From assembly GCA_011523635.1 (NCBI GenBank), contig WTGI01000012.1, positions 1-44,036 of the forward strand: 44,036 bases of DNA, read 5' to 3'. This stretch comes from Acidimicrobiia bacterium (GTDB taxonomy: Bacteria > Actinomycetota > Acidimicrobiia > Spongiisociales > Spongiisociaceae). Of this stretch, positions 15,962-25,233 are shown in pieces (within the stretch, counting starts at the first letter, position 1; each line of letters begins with the position of its first letter). Below the pieces are notes generated by a model. That model was not told the DNA's origin. It did no database searches and saw nothing but the letters and a program-made list of their open reading frames with translations. The translations under genes were made by a program, and so were the position numbers.

Positions 15962-16587
15962 TCGACGCCCAGCCGCGCGATCTGGTCGAGAACCCCGGCA
16001 CGCTCCGCGCCGATGGTGGTGCTGTCGCCATGGCCGGTGTGGACCACCGTCTCGTCCGGGAGGACCAGCAACATGTCGCGGATGCTCCTCAGGATGGTGG
16101 GCCGGTCGCTGAAGCTCCGTCCGGTAGCACCCGGACCCCCGTTGAACAGGGTGTCGCCGGAGAACATCAGCCCGCTCCTCTCGTCCCGGAAGCAGCACGA
16201 GCCCGGTGAGTGACCGGGGGTGTGGATCACCGCCAGTTCGTGCCCGGCCACCCGCAGGGTGGCGCCGTGCGTCAGGTCCCTATCGGGAGCGTCGTCGGCA
16301 TACACCATGTCCCACAGCATCCGATCGTCGGGGTGAAGCATGATGGGAGCGTCGACCTGCTCGCGCAAGGCGACCGCCGAGTCGATGTGGTCGTTGTGGC
16401 CGTGCGTGAGGACGATCGAGGTCACCTGCCGGCCACCCACCGCCTCCACTATCGGAGCATGGTCATGGCCGGCGTCGATCACCAGCACCTCCCGATCATT
16501 TCCGATCAGCCAGATGTTGTTGGTGACCTCCCACTCGCCGCCGTCGAGGCGGAAAAGCCCGTCGGTGGTTACCAGTTCGATAGGCAT
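15958..16587 (-). CDS. MBL-fold hydrolase, probable thioesterase partner of MscR
   Basis: The 209-residue metallo-beta-lactamase-fold protein has the metal ligands HGHND H (His62, His64, Asp66, His67), His126 in HTPGHS, Asp145 in FSGDT and His186. It resembles glyoxalase II-type enzymes. It lies 12 bases after mscR, as in mycobacteria, where the pair is thought to handle mycothiol conjugates. A role in hydrolysing S-formylmycothiol or a similar thioester is therefore likely but inferred from context. Confidence 0.85.
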   Translation of the reverse strand: MPIELVTTDGLFRLDGGEWEVTNNIWLIGNDREVLVIDAGHDHAPIVEAVGGRQVTSIVLTHGHNDHIDSAVALREQVDAPIMLHPDDRMLWDMVYADDAPDRDLTHGATLRVAGHELAVIHTPGHSPGSCCFRDERSGLMFSGDTLFNGGPGATGRSFSDRPTILRSIRDMLLVLPDETVVHTGHGDSTTIGAERAGVLDQIARLGVD

Positions 16588-16599
16588 GGTCGACAGCCG

Positions 16600-17685
16600 T
16601 TAGAACACAACTACCGAGCGCAGCACCTCCCCGCGCTCCATCTTGTGGAAGGCTTCCTCGACGTCTCCCACGCCGATCGTCTCGGAGACGAATCGGTCCA
16701 GATCGAGACGACCCTGGAGGTACAGGTCGATCAGCATGGGGAAGTCCTTGGAGGGGAGGCAGTCCCCGTACCAACTCGACTTCAGGGCTCCCCCGCGGCC
16801 GAACACCTCGATGAACGGCAACTCGAGGGTCATGTCCGGGGCGGGCACCCCCACGAGCACCACCGTGCCGGCCAGGTCGCGGGCCTTGAAGGCCTGCTGG
16901 TAGACGTGGGGCAGGCCGATCGCCTCGATGGCCACGTCGACCCCGTTGCCTCCGGTCAGCGCCTTGATGGCATGAACCGGGTCCTCGTCATTCGAGTTGA
17001 TGGTGTGGGTGGCCCCGAACTCTGTGGCCCATTCGAGTTTACGGTCGTCGATGTCGACGCCGATGATGGTGGTCGCTCCGGCCAGCTTGGCCCCGGCGAT
17101 GGCGCCGTCGCCCACGCCTCCGCAGCCGAACACCGCCACGCTGTCGCCCGCGCCCACGCCACCGGTGTTCATGGCCGCGCCGATGCCGGCCATGACCCCG
17201 CAACCCAGCAGGCCGGCAGCCACGGGCGAGGCGGCGGGGTCCACCTTGGTGCACTGGCCGGCCGCTACGAGGGTGGCATCCGCGAACGCGCCGATGCCGA
17301 GGGCTGCCGACAGTTCCGTGCCGTCGGCGAGGGTCATCTTCTGGGTGGCGTTGTGGGTGTTGAAACAGATATTGGGCCTGCCCCTCAGGCATGACCGGCA
17401 CTGGCCGCATACCGCGCGCCAGTTCAGGATGACGAAGTCACCGGGCTCCACCTCGGTCACCCCGGCGCCCACCTCCTCGACCACCCCGGCCGCTTCGTGG
17501 CCCAGGAAGAAGGGGAATTCGTCGTTGATGCCTCCCTCGCGGTAGTGGAGGTCGGTGTGGCAGACCCCGCACGCCTGGATGCGGACCACCGCCTCGCCGG
17601 GACCGGGGTCCGGTATGACGATCTCCTCGAGGGTCACCGGCTCACCAACTGCCTTCGATACCACACCCTGCACGGTCCGCGGCAT
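16600..17685 (-). CDS. mscR: S-(hydroxymethyl)mycothiol dehydrogenase / nitrosomycothiol reductase MscR
   Basis: The 361-residue zinc alcohol dehydrogenase matches mycobacterial MscR over its full length. Catalytic zinc ligands are Cys42 and His63, structural zinc ligands Cys93, Cys96, Cys99 and Cys107, and the NAD-binding GCGGVG is at 187-192. The family oxidises the formaldehyde-mycothiol adduct and reduces S-nitrosomycothiol, so the organism should make mycothiol. ATG at 17685 has an AGGAGAGG ribosome site. A TAGTCT hexamer at 17715-17720 could be its -10. Confidence 0.93.
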   Translation of the reverse strand: MPRTVQGVVSKAVGEPVTLEEIVIPDPGPGEAVVRIQACGVCHTDLHYREGGINDEFPFFLGHEAAGVVEEVGAGVTEVEPGDFVILNWRAVCGQCRSCLRGRPNICFNTHNATQKMTLADGTELSAALGIGAFADATLVAAGQCTKVDPAASPVAAGLLGCGVMAGIGAAMNTGGVGAGDSVAVFGCGGVGDGAIAGAKLAGATTIIGVDIDDRKLEWATEFGATHTINSNDEDPVHAIKALTGGNGVDVAIEAIGLPHVYQQAFKARDLAGTVVLVGVPAPDMTLELPFIEVFGRGGALKSSWYGDCLPSKDFPMLIDLYLQGRLDLDRFVSETIGVGDVEEAFHKMERGEVLRSVVVF

Positions 17686-17743
17686 TTTCCTCTCCTCTGC
17701 TGACGTTGCCCGAGAGACTAGTGGCCGGGACCGATCCGAGCCT

Positions 17744-19276
17744 TTACGCCGCGGACGGTGCCCAGAGATCGGTCCCGGGATGGAACTGGCTCCACGCGAA
17801 CCAGAAGGATTCGTGTGCGGGTATCTCCGCCCCGTCCGGTCCCCGGGCGCGCAGGCCGCCTCCGTCCAGCACCACGAAGACCTCCCCGTACTCGACCGGT
17901 TCCCCCCGTCTCAGCGTCGCCAGCGCCTCGGCCACCGGGAAGGCCACCGCGGTGGGGGCCTCTCCCCCGTCGACCAGCACGCCCAGTACCTTCTCCTGGA
18001 CCGGCAGTCGGTCGTCCCAGTCCCCGATCGGGAAGATAGGACCGTGGTCGTCCCTGCCGCGCAGGGGATCGTCCGGGTAGGACCGGCCTATCCCGCCGTC
18101 CTGGGCCACGATGAGAGTATGCGGATTGGCCGCCTTCCACTCCCCCCACCGCGAGGCCACCACGGTGGTCTGAGGCAACCGGACGCCCGCCTCCCGGAGG
18201 GGACCGCTCACCGCCTGGCCGGTGAACGTGTCGAACATGGAACGCGTGTGGTACTCGTACATCATCTTGTTGGAACGCGAGAGGAGCCCGGAGGTGCGGA
18301 GTTCGAAAGTCCCGGCTTCCCCGAGCCGATGGCGGACCGAGTCGGGCGCCATGTCCGTGAAGTAGGCCTGGGCGGAGCCGCACAGGGTGCAGTACGGGAT
18401 CCCCAGTCGCCTGCCACCGATGGTGATGTTGACCATCTCGTGGACTTCCATGATGTTCTTGGGGAACGCCACCGCCTCCCCGTTGACGGTCACCGCGAAC
18501 ACGTATGCCTCGTCGGGGTAGTAGTCACCCTCGGAGGCGGGGACCAGCAGGGGATCGTTGAGCGCCGGGATGCAGCCCCTGGGGCACGGCAGGTGCGTCG
18601 TGTTGAGCGGGCGATCGTCGATCAACACCCCGCCCCACGTGACGTGACGCCAATCGATGAGTGAGTTCTCGTCGGCGAAGAAGGGTGCCCATCCCAACTC
18701 GATCAAGGTGTACAACCCGCCCTTCCACGTGCCTAACCCGGGCGGCGCCGGCGTGTCCCATGCGATCAGCTGGTTGGTGGCGTCGCGCCACGGGTTCGGG
18801 CCGAGCTCCACGCCTGTCAGTTCGGTGAACGCGTATTGGAGGCCGGAAGCCTCGGGAGGGATGAAACGCATGAGATCCGCGATGACCCAGGCGACGCGCA
18901 GGTCACCTGACCGGCCGAGGCGGAGGATGGCCTCAGTGTCCAGTCCGGTGGTCAACGAGTCGAGCACGGCTTGAAGATCGGCCTCTGTGTCCACCTCCAA
19001 GGCGGCCTCAGCTGTAGTGGCCGGCACTTCATCAGCTGAACCGGCCGGCGTCGTGGTTTCGGCGGAGACCTGCTCGGGCGCCGTCGCAGGAGCCTGGTCG
19101 GTCGGTTGGTCCCGGCCGGACGTGGTGGAAGGTGCCGTCAGGCCGGTCGTGGTGGTGGTCTCGACCGGTTCGGCCTGCCGGCTCGACGGTCCGCCGGATC
19201 GGATGGCGACCAGCGCCACGACACCCACCAGCGCCACCAGACCGATCAGGAGCGCCCAGCGCCGTCCCGGGTTCAT
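17744..19276 (-). CDS. DUF3179 domain-containing exported/membrane-anchored protein
   Basis: The 510-residue protein has an N-terminal membrane anchor (about 8-26) and a low-complexity Thr/Pro/Ala linker (about 30-90). A globular region follows whose second half is a DUF3179 domain. Its signatures are [15 protein letters not shown], the CTLCGSA motif and the later [11 protein letters not shown]. The domain's function is unknown; the paired cysteines suggest metal or redox chemistry. It follows secG by 77 bases. The N-terminal domain (about 95-190) is not recognised. Confidence 0.85.
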   Translation of the reverse strand: MNPGRRWALLIGLVALVGVVALVAIRSGGPSSRQAEPVETTTTTGLTAPSTTSGRDQPTDQAPATAPEQVSAETTTPAGSADEVPATTAEAALEVDTEADLQAVLDSLTTGLDTEAILRLGRSGDLRVAWVIADLMRFIPPEASGLQYAFTELTGVELGPNPWRDATNQLIAWDTPAPPGLGTWKGGLYTLIELGWAPFFADENSLIDWRHVTWGGVLIDDRPLNTTHLPCPRGCIPALNDPLLVPASEGDYYPDEAYVFAVTVNGEAVAFPKNIMEVHEMVNITIGGRRLGIPYCTLCGSAQAYFTDMAPDSVRHRLGEAGTFELRTSGLLSRSNKMMYEYHTRSMFDTFTGQAVSGPLREAGVRLPQTTVVASRWGEWKAANPHTLIVAQDGGIGRSYPDDPLRGRDDHGPIFPIGDWDDRLPVQEKVLGVLVDGGEAPTAVAFPVAEALATLRRGEPVEYGEVFVVLDGGGLRARGPDGAEIPAHESFWFAWSQFHPGTDLWAPSAA

Positions 19277-19353
19277 GCCGAAGCCTCGCCGGGGGTTCCG
19301 GTCATCAGCCGGGGTGCCGGCCCGCTCCCGATCGCCGGCCGGAGATCATGAGT

Positions 19354-19593
19354 TCAGCGGCCGAGAAGGATCGCCAGGCTGACGGTGGTGGCCGCGAAGA
19401 GGACTGCAACGAAGACGGTCATGCGATCCAGGTTGCGCTCGGCGAGCGTGGACCCGCCCATGCCGCCGGCCTGCATCCCGCCGCCGAACATATCGCCGAG
19501 CCCACCCTTGCCGGCATGGAGCAGGATCAGGAAGACCAGGGCAACCGCCACGATCAGATGAAGTACGGTGATGATGGCGATCGCGATTGTCAT
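19354..19593 (-). CDS. secG: preprotein translocase subunit SecG
   Basis: The 79-residue protein has two membrane helices (about 5-24 and 57-77). Between them lies the conserved SecG loop LLHAGKGGLGDMFGGG, followed by a Met/Gly-rich stretch. SecG assists SecYEG-mediated export. It lies downstream of gpmA, tpiA and pgk, the usual actinobacterial place next to glycolytic genes. Confidence 0.93.
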   Translation of the reverse strand: MTIAIAIITVLHLIVAVALVFLILLHAGKGGLGDMFGGGMQAGGMGGSTLAERNLDRMTVFVAVLFAATTVSLAILLGR

Positions 19594-19607
19594 GGGTAGT
19601 CCCTGGT

Positions 19608-19766
19608 CAGTCAGTGGTGAGCGGTCAGTGGTCAGCTTACCAACCTCGTCGATGTAGCCCAGAACATCCTCGAGCCGCTGTCGGCCGTGCGCGGTGACCC
19701 TTGGGGTACTCGGCTACCGATGTACGTCTGGAAGCCATTCACGGGCCACAGACCACTGACCACTAT
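19608..19766. repeat. inverted 7-bp repeats flanking the gpmA-secG spacer
   Basis: Near 19610-19636 the sequence runs as CAGTGGT, GAGCGGT, CAGTGGT, CAGCTTA. At 19746-19766 it reads CCACAGA, CCACTGA, CCACTAT in the opposite sense. An 11-base block (GGTCAGTGGTC) is shared as an inverted repeat. The right end contains the gpmA stop codon (19763-19765). The about 110 bases between them hold no gene that I can see. Confidence 0.55.
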
Positions 19767-20512
19767 CCCGCCTGGGCGGCTACGGCGGCGGCGGCGGCCT
19801 CCGCTACCGCCGGATCGCCCAGGTACCTGTCTCCGGCATACTCGAGATCGCCGTCCAACTCCACGACCAGCGGGATCCCGGTGGGGATGTTGAGCCGGGT
19901 GATCTCCTCGTCGCCGATACCTTTCAGGTACTTGAGCAGGGCGCGGATGCTGTTGCCATGGGCGACCACGAGGACACGTCGTCCCGAGGACAGATCGGGC
20001 ATGATCCCCGCCCTCCAGTAGGGCACGGCGCGAGCGACCACATCGGCGAGGCACTCGGAGGCGGGGAGGTCGGCGGCGGCCACGTCCTGGTACCTCCTGT
20101 CGAGGCGGGGATGGCGCGGATCGTCCCTCTCCAGCGCCGGGGGCGGCACCGCATAGCTCCGCCTCCACTGGAAGACCTGGTCTGCGCCATGCAGGGCGGC
20201 GGTCTCCTTCTTGTTCAGACCCTGCAGGCCGCCGTAATGACGCTCGTTGAGCCTCCAGCTCCGCCTGATGGGCAACCAGTGCAGGTCCATGCGGTCCAGG
20301 GCGAGGTTGGCGGTGCTGATGGCCCTTCGCAGCAGCGAGGTGTGGACGATGTCGAAGCTTAGGCCTTCCCCGGCCATCAGAATTCCGGCGGATACCGCCT
20401 CGTCCTCACCGCCGGCGGTGAGCGGAACGTCGGTCCAGCCCGAGAAGCGATTCTCGAGATTCCAGGTGCTCTCGCCGTGTCGGAGCAGGACCACCTCGTG
20501 CGGTCGGGTCAT
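19763..20512 (-). CDS. gpmA: 2,3-bisphosphoglycerate-dependent phosphoglycerate mutase
   Basis: The 249-residue enzyme interconverts 3- and 2-phosphoglycerate. The phosphohistidine motif [10 protein letters not shown] (His12), the [10 protein letters not shown] loop, [11 protein letters not shown] and the second catalytic histidine in [11 protein letters not shown] are present. An alanine-rich tail ends the protein. ATG at 20512 has a GAGGGAG ribosome site. It follows tpiA by 16 bases, so the two are probably cotranscribed. Confidence 0.95.
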   Translation of the reverse strand: MTRPHEVVLLRHGESTWNLENRFSGWTDVPLTAGGEDEAVSAGILMAGEGLSFDIVHTSLLRRAISTANLALDRMDLHWLPIRRSWRLNERHYGGLQGLNKKETAALHGADQVFQWRRSYAVPPPALERDDPRHPRLDRRYQDVAAADLPASECLADVVARAVPYWRAGIMPDLSSGRRVLVVAHGNSIRALLKYLKGIGDEEITRLNIPTGIPLVVELDGDLEYAGDRYLGDPAVAEAAAAAVAAQAG

Positions 20513-20528
20513 TGGTGTCCGCTCCCTC

Positions 20529-21305
20529 TCAAGTCCAGTACGTCACGCAGGCTGCCAGCGTCCCGGGGTCGAGAGATGCCCCCCCGATCAGACCGCCGTC
20601 GATGTCCCGCTTGGCCATGAGAGCGGCCACGTTACCCGGGTTGATCGACCCTCCGTAGATGATCCGCACCTGATCGGCGGCTTCGCCATGGCGCGATCGG
20701 ATGCGGTTCCTCAAGTGCGAGATCATCTCCTGGGCCACGGATGGCCGGGCGTGCCGGCCGGTGCCGATCGCCCATACCGGTTCGTACGCGACCACCAGCC
20801 GGGCCACCTGATCGGACGGTATCCGGGCGAGAGCGCCCGAGACCTGCCGGCCCACCGTCTCCTCGGCATCTCCGGCCTCGCGTTCCTCCAGGGTCTCCCC
20901 CACCGCCACGATCGGCACGATCCCTTCCGACAGCGCCGCCCGAGCCTTCCTGTTGACCATCCGGTCGTCCTCACCGAAGTGTCGGCGGCGCTCCGAATGG
21001 CCGACTATGACGTGGCTGACGGCCAGCTTGGCCAGCATGCGAGCCGATACCTCACCGGTGTGGGCGCCCTCCTTGGCCCAATGGACGTTCTGCGCCACGA
21101 TGTGGATCGGAAGGTCGTCCATCTGGACCACGGTCTGGACCGAGCGGAGCGAGGTGAAGGACGGCGCGACCCCCACGTCGACGCGGTCGTAGTCGGCAGG
21201 GTCGAGTTGGTAGCTCAGGGCCTGGACCCACTGCATAGCCTCGAAATAGGTCCCGTGCATCTTCCAGTTGCCCACCATCAGGGGTTTGCGCGCTACCGGG
21301 CCCAT
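20529..21305 (-). CDS. tpiA: triosephosphate isomerase
   Basis: The 258-residue TIM barrel has the N-terminal [11 protein letters not shown] (substrate Lys and Asn), the catalytic His in IVGHSERR, the catalytic Glu in [12 protein letters not shown], and the phosphate-binding IIYGGSI and [10 protein letters not shown] chose ATG 21305, which overlaps the pgk stop by 13 bases and fits the family start. The frame is open much further upstream but there it only reads pgk out of frame. Confidence 0.96.
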   Translation of the reverse strand: MGPVARKPLMVGNWKMHGTYFEAMQWVQALSYQLDPADYDRVDVGVAPSFTSLRSVQTVVQMDDLPIHIVAQNVHWAKEGAHTGEVSARMLAKLAVSHVIVGHSERRRHFGEDDRMVNRKARAALSEGIVPIVAVGETLEEREAGDAEETVGRQVSGALARIPSDQVARLVVAYEPVWAIGTGRHARPSVAQEMISHLRNRIRSRHGEAADQVRIIYGGSINPGNVAALMAKRDIDGGLIGGASLDPGTLAACVTYWT

Positions 21306-22477
21306 CGTTCCAGTCCTCTCACGCCCGGCAGGGTCTTGCCTTCCAGGAGCTCCAGCCCGGCCCCGCCGCCTGTCGACAGATGGTCGAGGTCGGCCTGGCA
21401 GCCGAGCATTCGCAGAGCGGCCACGGAGTCGCCACCGCCCGCTACCCGGAAGGCGCCCGACCGGGCCATCGCGTCCGCCACGGTAGCGGTCCCCGACCGG
21501 AACGCCTCCCACTCGAACACCCCCATGGGGCCGTTCCAGAACACCGACCCCGATCCCCCGATGACCTCGGCGAACTGCTGGGAGGTTTCGGGGCCGATGT
21601 CCAGGCCCCAGGTGTCCTCCTCTATGGAGTTCACACCCACCGCGGTAGCGCCGGCCTCCTCCTCGAAACGATCGGCCGTGACTATGTCGGACGGCAGGAC
21701 CAGACGGTCCGCCTCGGGGCTGGCCAGGAGTTCGCGTAACGAATCGAAATAGTCCGGTTCGACCAGCGAGTTGCCGACCTCGTAGCCCTCGACGGCCAGG
21801 AAGCTGAAGCACATACCGCCGCCCACCAGCATGGCGTCCACCTTGGGTAGCAGCGCTCGGATCAACGGAAGCTTGTCGGAGATCTTGGCGCCCCCCAGCA
21901 CCACGGTGAATGGGACGGGCGGGTTGTCCATGAGCGTGCTGAACACGGCCAGCTCGCGTTCGAGCAGCGGCCCGGCGGCCGATCTGAGCAGGGCGGACAC
22001 CCCGGTGGTGGAAGCATGGGCCCGGTGGGCCGAACCGAACGCGTCCAGCACGAACAAGTCAGCCCATTCGGCCAACTCCGACGCGTAATCGGGGTCGTTG
22101 GTGGACTCGCCGGGATGGAAGCGCGTGTTCTCGAGCAGCACCACGTCGCCCGGACCGGCGCCTGCGATCAGGCGGCGGGCATTCTCGCCGACCGAGTCGG
22201 AGGCATGGACGACCGGGAATCCACCCAGCTCGGCCAGTGCCCTGGCCACGGGGGCCATTCGCATCCCGTCCACCACGCGGCCCCGGGGCCGCCCCAGATG
22301 GCTGCACAGGATGACCGTCGCGCCGGCGTCTCGTAGTTGGTCGATGGCGGGGAGCGCCGCCCGGAGGCGAAAGTCATCGGCCACCCGGCCGTCTCGCAGG
22401 GGAACGTTCAGGTCGGACCGGAGCAGCACGCGGCGCTCGGACACCGGAAGATCCGTGACGGTCAAGAACCTCTCCAC
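21293..22477 (-). CDS. pgk: phosphoglycerate kinase
   Basis: The 394-residue protein makes ATP from 1,3-bisphosphoglycerate. It has RSDLNVPL, SHLGRPRG, ENTRFHPGE, the hinge region KISDKL, and the nucleotide-binding FWNGPMGVFE and GGGDSVAAL. The start may be GTG 22477 or a TTG five codons later that has a GGAGAGG in front of it. It follows rapZ by 12 bases; gap, which normally precedes pgk, is absent. Confidence 0.95.
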   Translation of the reverse strand: MERFLTVTDLPVSERRVLLRSDLNVPLRDGRVADDFRLRAALPAIDQLRDAGATVILCSHLGRPRGRVVDGMRMAPVARALAELGGFPVVHASDSVGENARRLIAGAGPGDVVLLENTRFHPGESTNDPDYASELAEWADLFVLDAFGSAHRAHASTTGVSALLRSAAGPLLERELAVFSTLMDNPPVPFTVVLGGAKISDKLPLIRALLPKVDAMLVGGGMCFSFLAVEGYEVGNSLVEPDYFDSLRELLASPEADRLVLPSDIVTADRFEEEAGATAVGVNSIEEDTWGLDIGPETSQQFAEVIGGSGSVFWNGPMGVFEWEAFRSGTATVADAMARSGAFRVAGGGDSVAALRMLGCQADLDHLSTGGGAGLELLEGKTLPGVRGLERWAR

Positions 22478-22489
22478 CAGTCCCCGTCT

Positions 22490-23383
22490 CTACTGCTCGA
22501 CATCCCGATGCCGGATGGTGGCGTGATAACCCTCGTCCCCCAGCCACTCCCCCAGTTCCTCGGCGATGGCCACGGAGCGGTGGCGCCCTCCCGTGCAGCC
22601 GATCCCGATGCTCACGTAGGACTTGCCCTCTTCCCGGTAGCGGGGGATCAGGAACGAGAGGAGGTCACGGATCCGATCCAGAAAGCCACGAGCGTCGTCA
22701 GTACCGAGCACGAAGGTACGAACCGCCTCATCGCGACCGGTCAAGAGGCGGAGACCGGGCATCCAGTGAGGATTCGGGAGGAACCGTACGTCGAACATCA
22801 GGTCATTGTCGCGGGGCGTGCCGTTCTTGAAGCCGAACGAGGTGACCGCCAGGCGCATGGCGTGCTCATCCACCAGCGCCGAGAGGTGGCTCCCGAACCA
22901 CTCGCGAAGCTGATGGACGTTCGTCTCGCTCGTGTTGATGTACATGTCGGCCCGGAGCCGGAGGTCGACCATCATCTCGCGCTCGGCGGCGATCGAGTCG
23001 GCCAGGGTCGGCAATCCGAGGGGGTGGGGTCGGCGGTGCTCCTCGTAGCGGCGGATCAGGACGTCGTCATCGGCGTCCAGGAAGACCAGCGTCATGCCGA
23101 TACCGGCCTGTTCCAACTCCTGGATGTGGGTCTCGAGCTCCGTGAGAGGGAAGCCGCCGCGGCTGTCCAGGACCACCGCCAGGTGCCGGCCGCCCGCTCG
23201 CAGGTCGTTCAGTTCGAGAACCTGGCGGAGCAGGAGTGGGGGAAGGTTGTCGATCACGTAGAAGCCGAGGTCCTCGAGGACCTTGGCGCCGGTGGAGCGG
23301 CCGGCGCCGGAAAGACCGGTCAGCACCAGCAACCGGGTACCGGGGCCCGTCGTGGAAGATACCGGGGCGTCGGGCTCAACCAT
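22490..23383 (-). CDS. rapZ: RapZ-family nucleotide-binding protein (RNase adapter, YvcJ)
   Basis: The 297-residue protein has Walker A GLSGAGRS (about 23-30), a Walker B-like LVFLDADD and the C-terminal GCTGGRHRSV motif of RapZ. In proteobacteria RapZ guides RNase E to a small RNA; in Gram-positives its role is less clear. The ATG overlaps the end of uvrC by eight bases. In most actinobacteria yvcK and whiA follow directly; here pgk follows instead. Confidence 0.93.
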   Translation of the reverse strand: MVEPDAPVSSTTGPGTRLLVLTGLSGAGRSTGAKVLEDLGFYVIDNLPPLLLRQVLELNDLRAGGRHLAVVLDSRGGFPLTELETHIQELEQAGIGMTLVFLDADDDVLIRRYEEHRRPHPLGLPTLADSIAAEREMMVDLRLRADMYINTSETNVHQLREWFGSHLSALVDEHAMRLAVTSFGFKNGTPRDNDLMFDVRFLPNPHWMPGLRLLTGRDEAVRTFVLGTDDARGFLDRIRDLLSFLIPRYREEGKSYVSIGIGCTGGRHRSVAIAEELGEWLGDEGYHATIRHRDVEQ

Positions 23384-25202
23384 GGAGGGTAGCGTAGAGG
23401 TTCTCGGCCACCCGTTGCGGCACCACCTCGGCCAGCTGGCTCACGCTGGCCTCCCGCATCTTCTTGACCGAGCCGAACGTCCGCACCAGGGCTCTCTTGC
23501 GAGCCGGTCCGACCCCGTCCACTTCGTCGAGTATGGAATCCACCATCCGCTTCCCGCGGAGCTGGCGGTGGTACATGAGGGCGAAGCGGTGGGCCTCGTC
23601 ACGTACCCGCTGGAGCAGGTGGAGCGCGGGCTGGTCCCTCGGGATGACTATGGGATCGACCTGGCCGGGGACGTACACCTCCTCCATGCGCTTCGCCAGT
23701 CCGGCCACCGGTATGTCGAGTTCCAGCTGGGCGAGGACTTCGACCGCCCTGGCGATCTGACCCGGCCCCCCGTCGATCAGCACGAGCGAGGGCGGGTAGG
23801 AGAACTTGCCCCGTTCGGAGACGGGCTTGTCCAGATCGGCGAGATAGGCGGTGAAGCGCCGGCGGATGACCTCCTCCATCGACGAGAAGTCATCCTGCCC
23901 GGTCACCGTACGGATCCGGAACCTCCGGTAGTCGGCCCGGCGGGGAAGACCGTCCTCCAGGACCACCATCGAAGCAACGGTGTGGCGCCCCTGGATGGTC
24001 GAGATGTCGTAGGCCTCGATCCGGAGCGGGGGCTCCGGAAGGGTCAGGGCGGTCTGGAGGCTGCGCAGGTCCCGGGCTCGGGCGTTGTGGTCCGACTGGC
24101 GCCGGAGCCGGTGCCGCAGCAGAGCCTCGGAAGCGTTGGTCTTGGCTGTCTCGAGGAGGCGGCGCTTGGGGCCCCGCTTGGGAGACCGGAGGGTCACCCG
24201 AGTACCCCGTCTCTGGGACAGGAGATCCGACCACGGCTCGTCATCCGGGGGCATGGCCTCCACCAGGATGAGACGGGGCGGTGGTGAGGACTCGTCGTAG
24301 AGATCCCGGAGGACGGTGGCGGTGACCTGGGACGGCGTCACATCCTCGACCTTGTCGATGATCGAGCCCAGCCGCCCCACGATGCGGCCGTTGCGCACCT
24401 TGAGCACCTGGACCGAGGTCTCGAGGTCGGTCTCGTCCATGGCGATCAGGTCGAAGTGCTCGGGCCGGTCGGTGACGACCTCCTGGCGGGCCACTGCGCG
24501 CCTCACATCCCGAGCCTGGTCGCGCAGGCGGGCGGCGCTCTCGAACTCGAGCTCGTCCGACGCCTTGTGCATCCGGGCTTCTATGCGTTGGATCAGGTCG
24601 TCGGCGCTGCCGGAGAGAACCTGTTCGAGGCCGCTCACGTACCCGGCGTAGGTATCCGGATCGACATAGCCCACACAAGGCGCCGAACACCGATCGATCT
24701 CGTACTCGATGCATGGCCTGCCCTTGAGCTCGTGGCGCCGGAACACCGCATCCGAGCAGGTACGGATCGGGAGCGACTTGAGCAGCAGGTCCAGGGTGTT
24801 GCGGATGGCATAGGCATGGGCGTACGGGCCGAAGTACCGGGTTCCCTTCCTCTTGGCTCCCCGGACCACCCGAGCCCGCGGCCACAGGTCGGACCGGGTT
24901 ACGGCCAGGTAGGGATAGCTCTTGTCGTCTCGCAGCCGGATGTTGAAGCGGGGGCGGTGCTCCTTGATGAGCGAGAACTCCAGGAACAGGGCCGCCACCT
25001 CGCTGTCGACCATGATCCATTCCACGCCGTCGGACGCATCGACCATGGCCTGGGTCCGGGGCGGCAGGTCGCCGGTGAAGTAGGTGGAGACCCGCTTGCG
25101 AAGAGACTTGGCCTTGCCCACGTAGTTGACCCGGCCATGCCGATCACGGAACAGGTAGGCGCCCGGCGCGTCGGGGATCTCGGCGGGCAGGGGACGGTTC
25201 AC
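23376..25202 (-). CDS. uvrC: excinuclease ABC subunit UvrC
   Basis: UvrC makes the 3' and 5' incisions of nucleotide excision repair. The protein has the GIY-YIG domain (PGAYLFRD, then VNYVGKAKSLRKRV), a UVR motif (DELEFESAARLRDQ), an RNase H-like endonuclease domain (EAYDISTIQGRHTVASMVV) and C-terminal helix-hairpin-helix motifs (VDGVGPARKRAL). I prefer GTG 25202 (608 residues), which matches the usual start. A TTG at 25229 would add nine residues. It begins just after the channel gene and may be cotranscribed with it. Confidence 0.95.
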   Translation of the reverse strand: MNRPLPAEIPDAPGAYLFRDRHGRVNYVGKAKSLRKRVSTYFTGDLPPRTQAMVDASDGVEWIMVDSEVAALFLEFSLIKEHRPRFNIRLRDDKSYPYLAVTRSDLWPRARVVRGAKRKGTRYFGPYAHAYAIRNTLDLLLKSLPIRTCSDAVFRRHELKGRPCIEYEIDRCSAPCVGYVDPDTYAGYVSGLEQVLSGSADDLIQRIEARMHKASDELEFESAARLRDQARDVRRAVARQEVVTDRPEHFDLIAMDETDLETSVQVLKVRNGRIVGRLGSIIDKVEDVTPSQVTATVLRDLYDESSPPPRLILVEAMPPDDEPWSDLLSQRRGTRVTLRSPKRGPKRRLLETAKTNASEALLRHRLRRQSDHNARARDLRSLQTALTLPEPPLRIEAYDISTIQGRHTVASMVVLEDGLPRRADYRRFRIRTVTGQDDFSSMEEVIRRRFTAYLADLDKPVSERGKFSYPPSLVLIDGGPGQIARAVEVLAQLELDIPVAGLAKRMEEVYVPGQVDPIVIPRDQPALHLLQRVRDEAHRFALMYHRQLRGKRMVDSILDEVDGVGPARKRALVRTFGSVKKMREASVSQLAEVVPQRVAENLYATLHG

Positions 25203-25233
25203 GGGACAGTGTCCATCGGTATCGAACAACCCA

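Noticed and set aside
21306-21812. N-terminal extension of TpiA by 169 residues
   Set aside because: It reads pgk out of frame; triosephosphate isomerase begins at the ATG just before [11 protein letters not shown].
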